In this document: positions 25,578 through 33,544 of the stretch, one piece after another | How positions within the stretch are numbered: position 1 is the first letter of the stretch | Layout: every line of letters begins with the position of its first letter | Origin: Flavobacteriales bacterium UBA2669 | GTDB taxonomy: Bacteria; Bacteroidota; Bacteroidia; Flavobacteriales_E; Vicingaceae | DNA length: 64,000 nt | Assembly: GCA_002359215.1 (NCBI GenBank) | Contig: DEMN01000012.1 | Coordinates: forward strand, 685,805 to 749,804 | Reading direction: 5' to 3' | The notes under the pieces: model-generated | What the model was told of the DNA's origin: nothing | Seen by the model: only the letters and a program-made list of their open reading frames with translations | Databases searched by the model: none | Position numbers and translations under genes: made by a program

Positions 25578-26027
25578 ATGCACCAACTCAACTTACCGGA
25601 ATACGATTACAAAGTTAAGCGAGAGCATGATAAGGAATATATTTTTGATGTTATTCGTAAAAAATACTTGGTTTTAACTCCTGAAGAATGGGTAAGACAA
25701 CACGTGGTTAGTTTTTTAATTCATCACAAGCATTTTCCTAAATCTTTTATTGTAATAGAAAAAGGTTTAGTGTTTAACGAAATGCAAAAAAGAGCAGATG
25801 TCTTAATTTACAATCAAGAATTACAACCTTTGTTTTTGGTAGAATGTAAAGCTCCACATATAAAGATATCGGAGGCTACTTTTGAGCAAATAGCTCGATA
25901 TAACATGGTTTTTAAAGTTCCTTATCTTTTAGTAACCAATGGAATGAATCATTATTGTTGTAAAATAGACTTTGAAAATGAGTCTTATACTTTTTTAGAG
26001 GATATTCCAGATTATGCTCAGATTTAA
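25578..26027 (+). CDS. Type I restriction HsdR-N-like (PD-(D/E)xK) protein
   Basis: A 149-residue protein consisting of a single nuclease-fold domain as at the N-terminus of type I restriction R subunits (HSDR_N_2). Core elements are K-R-A-D-V-L-I-Y (about residues 75-82) and F-L-V-E-C-K-A-P-H (about 92-100), the split PD-(D/E)xK catalytic motif with D, E and K in place. There is no helicase domain and no methylase or specificity gene nearby, so it is not a restriction system here. It follows queE by 7 bases and is probably co-transcribed; its role is unknown. Confidence 0.8.
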   Translation: MHQLNLPEYDYKVKREHDKEYIFDVIRKKYLVLTPEEWVRQHVVSFLIHHKHFPKSFIVIEKGLVFNEMQKRADVLIYNQELQPLFLVECKAPHIKISEATFEQIARYNMVFKVPYLLVTNGMNHYCCKIDFENESYTFLEDIPDYAQI

Positions 26028-26050
26028 TTTTAGTTAGTACTAAAGAATTT

Positions 26051-26590
26051 TTATTTTAAAATTATTTTATATCCAATAGATATCCCAACAGGTGGTGCTG
26101 AACTTGTAAATCTAACGTTGTGCCTGGTTTTTAAAAGACTAACATATTGATCAAATTTTTGACTTTTTTGAGGAAACAACAAACCAAAAGACCAATATCC
26201 AATTTTTCTACGATTAAAACTAAAATCTATTCCGCCTCCAAATGTTAATCCACTAAATGTTTTATTGTATTCAGGAGCATTTGTAATTTGCACAACCGAA
26301 TTTGTACCATACATTACTATTGCATAAGGACTAATATTTCCTGGTTTTTCATAAACAATATGTCTTAACTTTACTCCAGCATTAAACCCTATATTTACTA
26401 CTACATAACCAAAACCACCAAAAAGACCAATATTTTTAGTAAGATAGGTAGTAAAGTTTACCCCTAAACCTCCATGGTCAAGACCAATTCCTAAACCTAT
26501 AGAGGCAATTTCGTTTCGTTGAGTTTTTTGAGCATTTATATTTAGTTGTAGTATAAGAACTAATAACAGATAAATAAGTTTAATTTTCAT
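26051..26590 (-). CDS. Exported protein, probable small outer-membrane beta-barrel
   Basis: A 179-residue protein with a signal peptide ending near N-I-N-A-Q. The mature part alternates short hydrophobic strands with glycine- and tyrosine-rich turns (G-L-G-I-G-L-D-H-G-G-L-G-V-N-F, N-I-G-L-F-G-G-F-G-Y-V-V, L-T-F-G-G-G-I-D-F-S-F) and ends in a hydrophobic strand G-I-S-I-G-Y-K-I-I-L-K. This is the pattern of an 8-stranded porin-like/outer-membrane beta-barrel of unknown function. A TATATTTG box lies upstream. Confidence 0.7.
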   Translation of the reverse strand: MKIKLIYLLLVLILQLNINAQKTQRNEIASIGLGIGLDHGGLGVNFTTYLTKNIGLFGGFGYVVVNIGFNAGVKLRHIVYEKPGNISPYAIVMYGTNSVVQITNAPEYNKTFSGLTFGGGIDFSFNRRKIGYWSFGLLFPQKSQKFDQYVSLLKTRHNVRFTSSAPPVGISIGYKIILK

Positions 26591-26651
26591 TAAATAAAAT
26601 AAAAGATTAAGAAATGTTTATTATAAATATTGTATGGATTATTTAGTGGAA

Positions 26652-26659
26652 CAAATATA
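26652..26659 (-). promoter_or_regulatory. -7 box (TATATTTG, minus strand) for the beta-barrel gene
   Basis: CAAATATA on the plus strand reads TATATTTG on the minus strand, 62 bases before the ATG at 26590. Confidence 0.5.
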
Positions 26660-26805
26660 GAAAAAAACCTTATCTATAATTAAATATAATTTTTTTGCAG
26701 ATGATGTTATTTTTTACGTAAAAAAACTGGATAAATACCATCAAATCGATAATGATAAAACCTAAAAAAATCGGTTATTTGTAAAAAGCTATTTTATTAT
26801 ATAAT

Positions 26806-29094
26806 ATGAAAGTTTGCATTGCCGAAAAACCCAGTGTAGCCAGAGAAATTGCCAGTGTGCTTGGTGCTAGTACTAAGCGAGATGGTTATTTTGAAGGTAA
26901 TGGTTATGCAGTAACTTATACTTTCGGTCATTTATGTACTCTTTTTGAACCACATGATTATAAAGATTATTGGAAAAGTTGGAATTTGAATAACTTGCCT
27001 ATGTTGCCCGAAAAATTTAAAACCAAAGTGGTTGACAATTCCGGAATTCAAAAGCAGTTCAACATTGTAAAAACTTTATTTGATAATGCTACTTTAGTTA
27101 TCAACTGTGGTGATGCCGGACAAGAGGGAGAGCTTATTCAGCGTTGGGTATTAGAGCAAGCAGGGTATAAAGGAGAAGTAAAACGATTATGGATTTCCTC
27201 GTTGACAACTGAAGCCATTAAAGAAGGTTTTGACAACTTAAAACCTTCGGAAAAATATGATAATTTATACTATGCCGGATTTTCTAGGGCTATTGGAGAT
27301 TGGTTGTTGGGAATGAATGCTACTCGCTTATATACTATTAAACATGGCGGTTACAAACAAGTATTATCTATAGGGAGAGTACAAACGCCAACATTAGCAA
27401 TGGTAGTAAACAGGTTTAAAGAAATAGAAAACTTTAAGTCAACACTTTTTTGGGAGTTACAAACGCTTTACAGAGATACCTTATTTAATTGCGAAGAAGG
27501 CAGATTCTTAAAAAAAGAAGATGGAGAAAAGTTAGCTAATAAAGTTAAAGAGAGTGATTTTGAAATTATTTCTGTAGAGAAAAAGAAAGGCAAAGAATAT
27601 GCACCTAAATTATTTGATTTAACAGGCTTACAGGTTTATTGTAATAATAAGTTTGGGTTTTCTGCAGATGATACACTTAAAACCGTTCAGAAACTTTACG
27701 AACAAAAGGTAGTAACTTACCCTAGAGTGGATACTACATTTTTACCAAATGATGTTTATCCGAAAGTAAAAGGTATTTTGGAAAAGTTGACTAATTATCA
27801 GCAATTAACACAACCTTTATTAGGAAAGAAAATTAGAAAATCATCTAAAGTATTTAATGATAAAAAAGTTACCGATCATCATGCTATTATACCAACAGGT
27901 GTTCAGAGTTCATTAAGTGTGCAAGAGCAAAAGGTTTACGATATAATTGTAAGGCGTTTTATAGCTGCTTTTTATGATGATTGCTCTGTAGATAATACAG
28001 CAGTTATTGGTAAAGCAGCTGATGTAACCTTTAAAACAACAGGAAAAGTAATTACCGAAAAAGGATGGAGGGTAGTTTTTGAAATTCCCGGACCTGAAGA
28101 AAAAGAACCTGATGTACTTCCGGTTTTTAAGAAAGGTGAAAAAGGACCACATGAGCCAAGTTTTTTAGAGAAAGAAACCAAACCACCAAAAATGTTTACA
28201 GAAGCAACTTTGCTTAGGGCTATGGAAACTGCCGGTAAGCAAGTTGATGATGAAGAATTGCGAGAATTGATGAAAGAAAATGGAATAGGAAGACCATCTA
28301 CTAGAGCAAACATTATAGAGACCTTATTTAAGCGTAAATATATTGTAAGAAACAAAAAACAGCTTTTACCAACAACTACAGGTATTCAACTGATAGATAC
28401 TATAAAAAATAAAATTCTTACTTCAGCAGAATTAACAGGAACATGGGAGAAGCAATTACAAGAAATTGAAAAAGGTAAATATAACGCAGGAACATTCATT
28501 AAAAACATGAAAAAAATGGTGGATAATTTGGTGTATGAAGTTAGAATGGAGCAAAACAGTGCTCAGATATCTCATGTAACACATCAAGCTGAGACGAAAA
28601 CCAAAAAGAAAACACCTGGAATTGCAACAGCAAGTTGTCCGAAATGTAAAAAAGGCAACATGCTAAAAGGTAAAACTGCCTACGGATGTAGTGAATATAC
28701 TAATGGCTGTAAATTTCTAATGCCTTTTACTTTTAAAGAAAAGAAGCTTACGGAAAAGCAAATTCTTCAAATTGTAAGCAAAGGGAAGTCAGTAACCATA
28801 AAGGGCTTTAAAGACAATGGTAAAAAAATAGATGGAGTGTTGACTTTGAATGAGCAGTTTGAATTGGTGCTAACACCTACTTTAGCTAAGAAAACCAAGG
28901 CTTTTAAAAGCGATGTTTTAATTTGTCCGAAATGCAAAAAAGGAGAGATTATAAAAGGCAAAACCGCCTATGGTTGCAGTGAATATAAAAATGGTTGCGA
29001 TTTTCTTTATTCATTTGAGGATATTAGAAAACAAGCAGCAGATAAAGCATTAACTAAAGAGTTGGTGATGGAGATTCTCTCGAGTAATAATTAA
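26806..29094 (+). CDS. topB: DNA topoisomerase III (type IA)
   Basis: A 762-residue type IA topoisomerase that cleaves and passes single strands, decatenating replication and recombination intermediates. An N-terminal TOPRIM domain starts K-V-C-I-A-E-K-P-S-V-A and includes N-C-G-D-A-G-Q-E-G-E (about residues 102-111). The catalytic tyrosine is in T-Y-P-R-V-D-T (Tyr305). The long domain with G-I-G-R-P-S-T-R-A follows at about residues 497-505. At the C-terminus are two zinc-finger-like modules of the C-P-K-C-K-K-G type, at about residues 607-635 and 706-735, each with four cysteines. Typical TopB plus C-terminal topo-zinc repeats. Confidence 0.95.
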   Translation: MKVCIAEKPSVAREIASVLGASTKRDGYFEGNGYAVTYTFGHLCTLFEPHDYKDYWKSWNLNNLPMLPEKFKTKVVDNSGIQKQFNIVKTLFDNATLVINCGDAGQEGELIQRWVLEQAGYKGEVKRLWISSLTTEAIKEGFDNLKPSEKYDNLYYAGFSRAIGDWLLGMNATRLYTIKHGGYKQVLSIGRVQTPTLAMVVNRFKEIENFKSTLFWELQTLYRDTLFNCEEGRFLKKEDGEKLANKVKESDFEIISVEKKKGKEYAPKLFDLTGLQVYCNNKFGFSADDTLKTVQKLYEQKVVTYPRVDTTFLPNDVYPKVKGILEKLTNYQQLTQPLLGKKIRKSSKVFNDKKVTDHHAIIPTGVQSSLSVQEQKVYDIIVRRFIAAFYDDCSVDNTAVIGKAADVTFKTTGKVITEKGWRVVFEIPGPEEKEPDVLPVFKKGEKGPHEPSFLEKETKPPKMFTEATLLRAMETAGKQVDDEELRELMKENGIGRPSTRANIIETLFKRKYIVRNKKQLLPTTTGIQLIDTIKNKILTSAELTGTWEKQLQEIEKGKYNAGTFIKNMKKMVDNLVYEVRMEQNSAQISHVTHQAETKTKKKTPGIATASCPKCKKGNMLKGKTAYGCSEYTNGCKFLMPFTFKEKKLTEKQILQIVSKGKSVTIKGFKDNGKKIDGVLTLNEQFELVLTPTLAKKTKAFKSDVLICPKCKKGEIIKGKTAYGCSEYKNGCDFLYSFEDIRKQAADKALTKELVMEILSSNN

Positions 29095-29126
29095 GAGATT
29101 TCTAAAAACAAGTTAATTTTAACGTA

Positions 29127-29321
29127 TCATTTATTATCTATCAAATCGCAAAGCGATTGATAGTACTTTTTTAGATTTCGGATAGTAACTTCCGGATTGT
29201 TTTTGTTCGGAATGGTCATTGGCATTTCTTCTAAAAACTTTATTAATTCAGGATGTTTTTGCTGAATTTCAGTAGTTTTTTGTGCGATTTTATCATTCCA
29301 TTCTTTTTCTTCTGTATTCAT
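29127..29321 (-). CDS. Small hypothetical protein
   Basis: A 64-residue acidic-basic protein, entirely cytosolic and mostly helical by pattern (Q-Q-K-H-P-E-L-I-K-F-L-E-E-M-P, then N-P-E-V-T-I-R-N-L-K-K-Y-Y). It lies 38 bases downstream of the HPF-like gene on the same strand with no antisense gene opposing it, which favours it being real. I do not recognise a family. Confidence 0.6.
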   Translation of the reverse strand: MNTEEKEWNDKIAQKTTEIQQKHPELIKFLEEMPMTIPNKNNPEVTIRNLKKYYQSLCDLIDNK

Positions 29322-29359
29322 AACGTTAGGTTTTAGCAGGTTTGATAATGGTTAGAGGT

Positions 29360-29674
29360 TTAATACGTCCTAATTTTACCTAAACTGGTAGTTAATGCTG
29401 CAGTAAGTTTTTCAGCAGCAGTTATAACAGCTTGTTCTATATTTTTTGCATCGCTAGTGACAGCAATGGGTTTTAGGTTTTCTACACGAGCTTCTAACAT
29501 ACATCTTTTATCCTTACCTACAGATTTTTTTCCATTTTCATCAGACAGATGTACTTCTAAACGAGTAATTCTATCCTTAAATCGATTTAGTGAACCTGTT
29601 AAAATAGTACTAAGTTTTTCTTTTAATTGATCTGTCCCAGAAATATTGTTATCTGTGTTGAATTGAATTTGCAT
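29360..29674 (-). CDS. HPF/RaiA-family ribosome-associated protein
   Basis: A 104-residue protein matching the short hibernation-promoting-factor/S30EA (RaiA) fold: an N-terminal strand M-Q-I-Q-F-N-T, a helix, then R-F-K-D-R-I-T-R-L-E-V-H-L-S-D-E-N-G and C-M-L-E-A-R-V-E, ending with a helix A-V-I-T-A-A-E-K-L-T. Such proteins bind the small ribosomal subunit in stress or stationary phase. No C-terminal dimerisation domain is present. A TATCTTTG box is at complement 29703-29710. Confidence 0.75.
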   Translation of the reverse strand: MQIQFNTDNNISGTDQLKEKLSTILTGSLNRFKDRITRLEVHLSDENGKKSVGKDKRCMLEARVENLKPIAVTSDAKNIEQAVITAAEKLTAALTTSLGKIRTY

Positions 29675-29702
29675 AATAAAATAAGATTAGTAGATGTTCT
29701 CA

Positions 29703-29710
29703 CAAAGATA
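29703..29710 (-). promoter_or_regulatory. -7 box (TATCTTTG, minus strand) for the HPF-like gene
   Basis: CAAAGATA on the plus strand, 29 bases before the ATG at 29674. Confidence 0.55.
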
Positions 29711-29733
29711 AGATTTTATTAGTAAAAAAGTTG

Positions 29734-31068
29734 TTAATTGCTAACAGTTAATTTAATTCTTTTAACTCTTCTTTTATCAGATGCTTCAACAGTAAAAATG
29801 AGATTTTTGAGGGTTATTTTTTCATTTTTTTGGGGAATTTTTTCGGCTATTTCAATTACCAGTCCTGCAAGTGATTCAGCATCAATTTTTTCATCGCCAA
29901 AAAATTCGTCATCATCAATATTAATAATTTTAAAGACATCGTTTAAGGCTGTTTTTCCATCAAAAACATAGTTATTATCATCTAATTTGGAGTAAGTAAT
30001 ATCTTCATCATCAAATTCATCACTAATTTCACCAACAATCTCTTCTAAAATATCTTCTAAAGAAACAATTCCGGAGGTTCCACCATATTCATCTACTACA
30101 ACAGCAAGGTGCATCTTCTTTTCTTGAAATTCTGATAATAAATCATCCAGCTTTTTATTTTCAGGAACAAAGAAAGGAGTACGTAATAATTTCGTCCATT
30201 CAAAATCTTCTTTTTCTTCAATATGAGCTAATAAATCTTTTATATAAATAACGCCAATTATAGTATCAAAAGACTCTTCAAAAACGGGAATTCTAGAATA
30301 ACCTGAATCTAAAATGGTTTCAATTACTGTTGAATAAGGTAATTTTTTATCCAAAGCAACAACATCAACTCTAGCAGTCATAATTTGTTTAACACTTGTT
30401 TCTCCAAATTTAATGATTCCCTTAAGAATTTTATGTTCATCATTATCTTCTTCAATGTCTGATGTTAAATCTAAAGCATGAGACAAATCTTCAACAGTAA
30501 CATCTAGACCTCTTTGTTTAATATGTTTATCAATAATACTTGAAAAAGTCATTAAAACATAACTAAGTGGATAGAGTAAAAAAGAAAGAAAGCTGAGTGG
30601 GAAACTCATAAACTTAGATAAAAATAGAGCATTTTTGGTTGCGTAAATTTTTGGAATTACTTCTCCAAAAAGTAAAATAATAAAGGTAATGCCTATTACT
30701 TGAATTCCAAAACTAACATAATCAGGAAGGTATGAGAAGTTTATAAGTTGGTTGATAACCAATGTAGTTAATAAGATTAATCCTACATTAATTAAATTGT
30801 TGGCAACCAAAATAGTAGCTAACAATCTTTTTTGGTCATGAAGTAGTTTTCTTACTCGAGAAAGAGATGTTGAATTACTGTTTTGTTCTTCTTCTAAATC
30901 TTTTGGTAATAAAGAGAAGTAAGCTATTTCCGAACCTGAAATTAAGCCGGAAAAAACCAATAAAAATAACACAACTATTAATTCAATAGAAGTTACTAAA
31001 TCAATTGAATTTAGAATTGAAGCAATTATAAAATTTGTGTATTGCAGGGCAGGTAGAGGATCGTCCAA
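29734..31068 (-). CDS. gldE: Gliding motility-associated protein GldE (CNNM/CBS/CorC hemolysin-type)
   Basis: A 444-residue inner-membrane protein. It has an N-terminal CNNM domain with about four helices (V-L-F-L-L-V-F-S-G-L-I-S-G-S-E-I-A-Y-F signature, about residues 33-51), then a CBS pair (about 205-330, with I-M-T-A-R-V-D-V-V-A-L-D) and the C-terminal CorC_HlyC domain (Y-V-F-D-G-K-T-A-L-N-D-V). The order mutY-ssb-gldE is the conserved Bacteroidota arrangement, which supports GldE over a generic hemolysin-like protein. GldE stabilises or assists GldD and type IX secretion/gliding. gldD, usually next in line, is not adjacent here. Confidence 0.88.
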   Translation of the reverse strand: MDDPLPALQYTNFIIASILNSIDLVTSIELIVVLFLLVFSGLISGSEIAYFSLLPKDLEEEQNSNSTSLSRVRKLLHDQKRLLATILVANNLINVGLILLTTLVINQLINFSYLPDYVSFGIQVIGITFIILLFGEVIPKIYATKNALFLSKFMSFPLSFLSFLLYPLSYVLMTFSSIIDKHIKQRGLDVTVEDLSHALDLTSDIEEDNDEHKILKGIIKFGETSVKQIMTARVDVVALDKKLPYSTVIETILDSGYSRIPVFEESFDTIIGVIYIKDLLAHIEEKEDFEWTKLLRTPFFVPENKKLDDLLSEFQEKKMHLAVVVDEYGGTSGIVSLEDILEEIVGEISDEFDDEDITYSKLDDNNYVFDGKTALNDVFKIINIDDDEFFGDEKIDAESLAGLVIEIAEKIPQKNEKITLKNLIFTVEASDKRRVKRIKLTVSN

Positions 31069-31091
31069 TTTTCAGTTACTAATTTTAGTTA

Positions 31092-31529
31092 TTAAAATGG
31101 TAAGTCATCTGTTTCAGATGGTTCGTTATCTATCTGTGCCGAAGGAGCTCCAGATGATTTACTTTGTTGAGCCGAATCAGAAGATGAATTGTCATCTTTT
31201 CTTCCAAGCATTTGCATACTGTCTCCAACAACTTCAGTAGTGTATCTATCGTGTCCGTCTTTATCTTGCCATTTTCTAGTTCTTAGTTTACCTTCAATAT
31301 AAACTTGATTTCCTTTTTTTAGGTATTTTTCAGCAATTTCTGCTAAACCTCTCCATAAAACAACATTATGCCATTCAGTAATGGTTTTTTTTTCACCTGA
31401 GTTTCTATCGGTATAGTTTTCCGAAGTTGCTATAGGAAAGTTAGCTACAGCTGTTCCACCTTCTAAATACCTAACTTCTGGGTCTTTACCCAAATTCCCT
31501 ACCAATATTACTTTGTTAATTCCGGCCAT
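31092..31529 (-). CDS. ssb: Single-stranded DNA-binding protein
   Basis: A 145-residue SSB with an OB-fold: N-K-V-I-L-V-G-N-L-G-K-D-P-E-V-R at residues 5-20, F-P-I-A-T-S-E-N-Y and T-E-W-H-N-V-V-L-W. The C-terminal third is a polar disordered tail ending in the acidic interaction tip D-D-L-P-F. Conserved operon neighbour of mutY (upstream) and gldE (24 bases downstream). A TACATTTG box lies upstream at complement 31554-31561. Confidence 0.96.
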   Translation of the reverse strand: MAGINKVILVGNLGKDPEVRYLEGGTAVANFPIATSENYTDRNSGEKKTITEWHNVVLWRGLAEIAEKYLKKGNQVYIEGKLRTRKWQDKDGHDRYTTEVVGDSMQMLGRKDDNSSSDSAQQSKSSGAPSAQIDNEPSETDDLPF

Positions 31530-31553
31530 AATAAATATTATTTTTTATAGAAC

Positions 31554-31561
31554 CAAATGTA
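31554..31561 (-). promoter_or_regulatory. -7 box (TACATTTG, minus strand) for ssb-gldE
   Basis: CAAATGTA on the plus strand, 25 bases before the ssb ATG at 31529, matches TAnnTTTG on the minus strand. Confidence 0.55.
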
Positions 31562-31594
31562 GTAAAAAAATATGAATTGATATAAAAATTGATG

Positions 31595-32647
31595 CTAAAA
31601 GGTTTTAACATAATTTTCTATGAGTTTCGGTAAAGGGTAATTGTTGATAGATGAACTATTTACTTTTGTAAAATCTGCTTCTAAATGCTTAGTTTTATTT
31701 GTAGTTATGTGCCAAAAGGTAGCATATATTTTTTGGTGGGATAATATGTGTTTGGTTTCTGGTGAAACTTTATTAAGAATTAAAGTAGCTGATTCAGGTA
31801 ATAATTGTTGAAAAATAGTTTGTTTACTCAATTCATTAAAAGAGGATACTTTTTTTGATGTTTCTATTAAGGGAAAATCATACAAACCTTTCCAGATGTC
31901 CTTGTTTTTTCTTTCAGTAATAAATGTTTCTGAAGTATTGGTTTTTATAATTAAATAGTTAAAGAATCTGTTAGTTTGTTTTATTTTTTTAGACTTAATA
32001 GGTAATAGATTTATTTGTTTATTAGCAAAAGCAATACAAGAGTTATTAAAAACACAATTTTCACAATTAGGATTTTTAGGAGTACAAATTAATGCTCCAA
32101 ACTCCATTATCGCTTGATTGTGTATTGCCGCTTTTTTTATATTAATTAACTCGTTAGCCAATAAATAAAAAGTTTTTTTTCCTTCTGGGGTATCAATAGG
32201 AGTATCAATTCCATAAATTCTGGATAGAACTCTAAAAACATTTCCATCAACAACTGGGTAGGGGAGGTTGTAAGAAAAAGAAGCAATGGCGGCAGCAGTG
32301 TAATCGCCAATTCCTTTTAAGGATAAAATACTATTATAATCACTAGGAAAGATGCCCTTATATTCTCTAGCAATAACTTTGGCTGTTGCATGTAAGTTTC
32401 TAGCACGAGAATAATATCCTAATCCTTGCCAAAGTTTTAACACTTTTTGTTCCGAAGAATTTGCTAAATCATTTATAGTTGGAAAATGTTCTATAAACTT
32501 ATAATAATAAGATAAGCCTTGATTCACTTTAGTTTGTTGCAATATTATTTCCGATAACCATATTTTGTATGGATTGGTGGTATTTCGCCAAGGTAAGTCT
32601 CTTTTGTTTTGCTTATACCAAGAAATTAAATTATCAGAAAAATGCAT
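31595..32647 (-). CDS. mutY: A/G-specific adenine DNA glycosylase
   Basis: Base-excision repair glycosylase removing adenine mispaired with 8-oxoguanine. The 350-residue protein has D-L-P-W-R at residue 17, S-E-I-I-L-Q-Q-T-K-V (catalytic Glu region), helix-hairpin-helix L-K-G-I-G-D-Y-T-A-A-A-I (about residues 109-120), V-V-D-G-N-V-x-R-V and the iron-sulfur cluster cysteines C-T-P-K-N-P-N-C-E-N-C-x5-C. A MutT-like C-terminal domain follows. It heads the mutY-ssb-gldE group and is divergent from HU. Confidence 0.95.
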   Translation of the reverse strand: MHFSDNLISWYKQNKRDLPWRNTTNPYKIWLSEIILQQTKVNQGLSYYYKFIEHFPTINDLANSSEQKVLKLWQGLGYYSRARNLHATAKVIAREYKGIFPSDYNSILSLKGIGDYTAAAIASFSYNLPYPVVDGNVFRVLSRIYGIDTPIDTPEGKKTFYLLANELINIKKAAIHNQAIMEFGALICTPKNPNCENCVFNNSCIAFANKQINLLPIKSKKIKQTNRFFNYLIIKTNTSETFITERKNKDIWKGLYDFPLIETSKKVSSFNELSKQTIFQQLLPESATLILNKVSPETKHILSHQKIYATFWHITTNKTKHLEADFTKVNSSSINNYPLPKLIENYVKTF

Positions 32648-32672
32648 TAAATAATAATGTTAGTTAGGAAGA

Positions 32673-32680
32673 CAAAATTA
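32673..32680 (-). promoter_or_regulatory. -7 box (TAATTTTG, minus strand) for mutY
   Basis: CAAAATTA on the plus strand, 26 bases before the mutY ATG at 32647. Confidence 0.55.
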
Positions 32681-32820
32681 CGAAAGAATAATGTTGTATT
32701 TTGTTCAGGTTATTAATCAAACAGTTAGACGAAAGCATTTGTTTGTCGAAAGTTTTAAATGGTTAAGCTAAAATATGTTAATGTTTTTTAACGTATTAGG
32801 GTTAAATATACTTTAACTCT

Positions 32821-32828
32821 TATATTTG
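32821..32828 (+). promoter_or_regulatory. -7 box (TATATTTG) for the HU gene
   Basis: TATATTTG followed by CA lies 73 bases before the HU ATG at 32902, leaving a plausible 5' leader. Confidence 0.6.
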
Positions 32829-32901
32829 CACTCGAATTTGCGCAGGTAAATTTATTGATAAGTAAAAATTAAATTAATATAAACTTAAAAAGTATTAAAA
32901 A

Positions 32902-33186
32902 ATGACAAAAGCGGATATCGTTTCTAAAATTTCAGAGAAAACAGGAATTGAGAAATTAACAGTACAAACTACTGTAGAAGAATTTATGAAAACAGTTAGA
33001 AAATCTTTAGAAGAAGGTAATAACGTGTATTTAAGAGGGTTCGGTAGTTTTGTTGTTAAGAGAAGAGCTGAAAAAACTGGTAGAAACATTTCAAAAAATA
33101 CAACTATCATTATACCTGCTCATAACATTCCAGCTTTCAAACCTGCAAAATCTTTTGTAGAGAAAGTGAAAAAAAATGTGAAATAA
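32902..33186 (+). CDS. HU-family DNA-binding protein
   Basis: A 94-residue nucleoid protein of the HU/IHF fold: M-T-K-A-D-I-V helix, G-S-F-V-V-K-R-R-A and the beta-arm N-T-T-I-I-I-P-A-H-N-I-P-A-F-K-P, ending K-S-F-V-E-K-V-K. It binds and bends DNA with low sequence specificity. It is divergent from mutY and upstream of the bS22-like and rng genes, an arrangement seen across Bacteroidota. Confidence 0.93.
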   Translation: MTKADIVSKISEKTGIEKLTVQTTVEEFMKTVRKSLEEGNNVYLRGFGSFVVKRRAEKTGRNISKNTTIIIPAHNIPAFKPAKSFVEKVKKNVK

Positions 33187-33199
33187 TAAAATTTTAGTT

Positions 33200-33207
33200 T
33201 ACATTTG
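33200..33207 (+). promoter_or_regulatory. -7 box (TACATTTG) for the bS22-like small gene
   Basis: TACATTTG lies 52 bases before the ATG at 33260, directly after the HU stop codon. Confidence 0.55.
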
Positions 33208-33259
33208 CGACTTCAAAAAAGGAAGTAATAAAGTATTAAACATATAAAATAAAGACATT

Positions 33260-33349
33260 ATGCCAAGCGGTAAAAAAAGAAAAAGACATAAGATGGCTAC
33301 GCACAAGCGTAAAAAAAGACTTAGAAAAAACAGACATAAGAAAAAATAA
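33260..33349 (+). CDS. 29-residue bS22/AURKAIP1-COX24-like ribosomal small protein
   Basis: A very short, extremely basic reading frame of 29 residues. It starts M-P-S-G-K-K-R-K-R-H-K-M and ends R-K-N-R-H-K-K-K, with about 18 Lys/Arg. It matches by eye the AURKAIP1/COX24 (bS22-type) pattern of tiny ribosome-associated proteins and is, to my knowledge, strongly conserved in Bacteroidota at this locus between HU and rng. It has its own TAnnTTTG box and a strong terminator downstream (33412-33444), so it is probably transcribed alone or with HU. Confidence 0.82.
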   Translation: MPSGKKRKRHKMATHKRKKRLRKNRHKKK

Positions 33350-33411
33350 TTATTCTTTTTAGGGTCTGAAATTATTTTTCAGTTCTTTATTTTAAGCAAA
33401 TGATTTTTAAG

Positions 33412-33444
33412 AAACTAGTATCCTGTTTTAGGATACTAGTTTTT
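33412..33444 (+). terminator. Rho-independent terminator after the bS22-like gene
   Basis: Perfect 13-bp stem AAACTAGTATCCT (33412-33424) with AGGATACTAGTTT (33430-33442), a 5-base loop and a T tail. Confidence 0.9.
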
Positions 33445-33544
33445 CTTATTTATCAGCTTTTTGTTTATTTAGTTGCGTTATTTACATCACGTTAGCAACT
33501 AAGATAATTGTTTTCAACAAAGATGTTTTTCAAAAGTCTATTAG

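Noticed and set aside
25578..26027. Restriction-modification system
   Set aside because: Only an HsdR N-terminal-like domain is present, with no helicase, methylase or specificity subunit.
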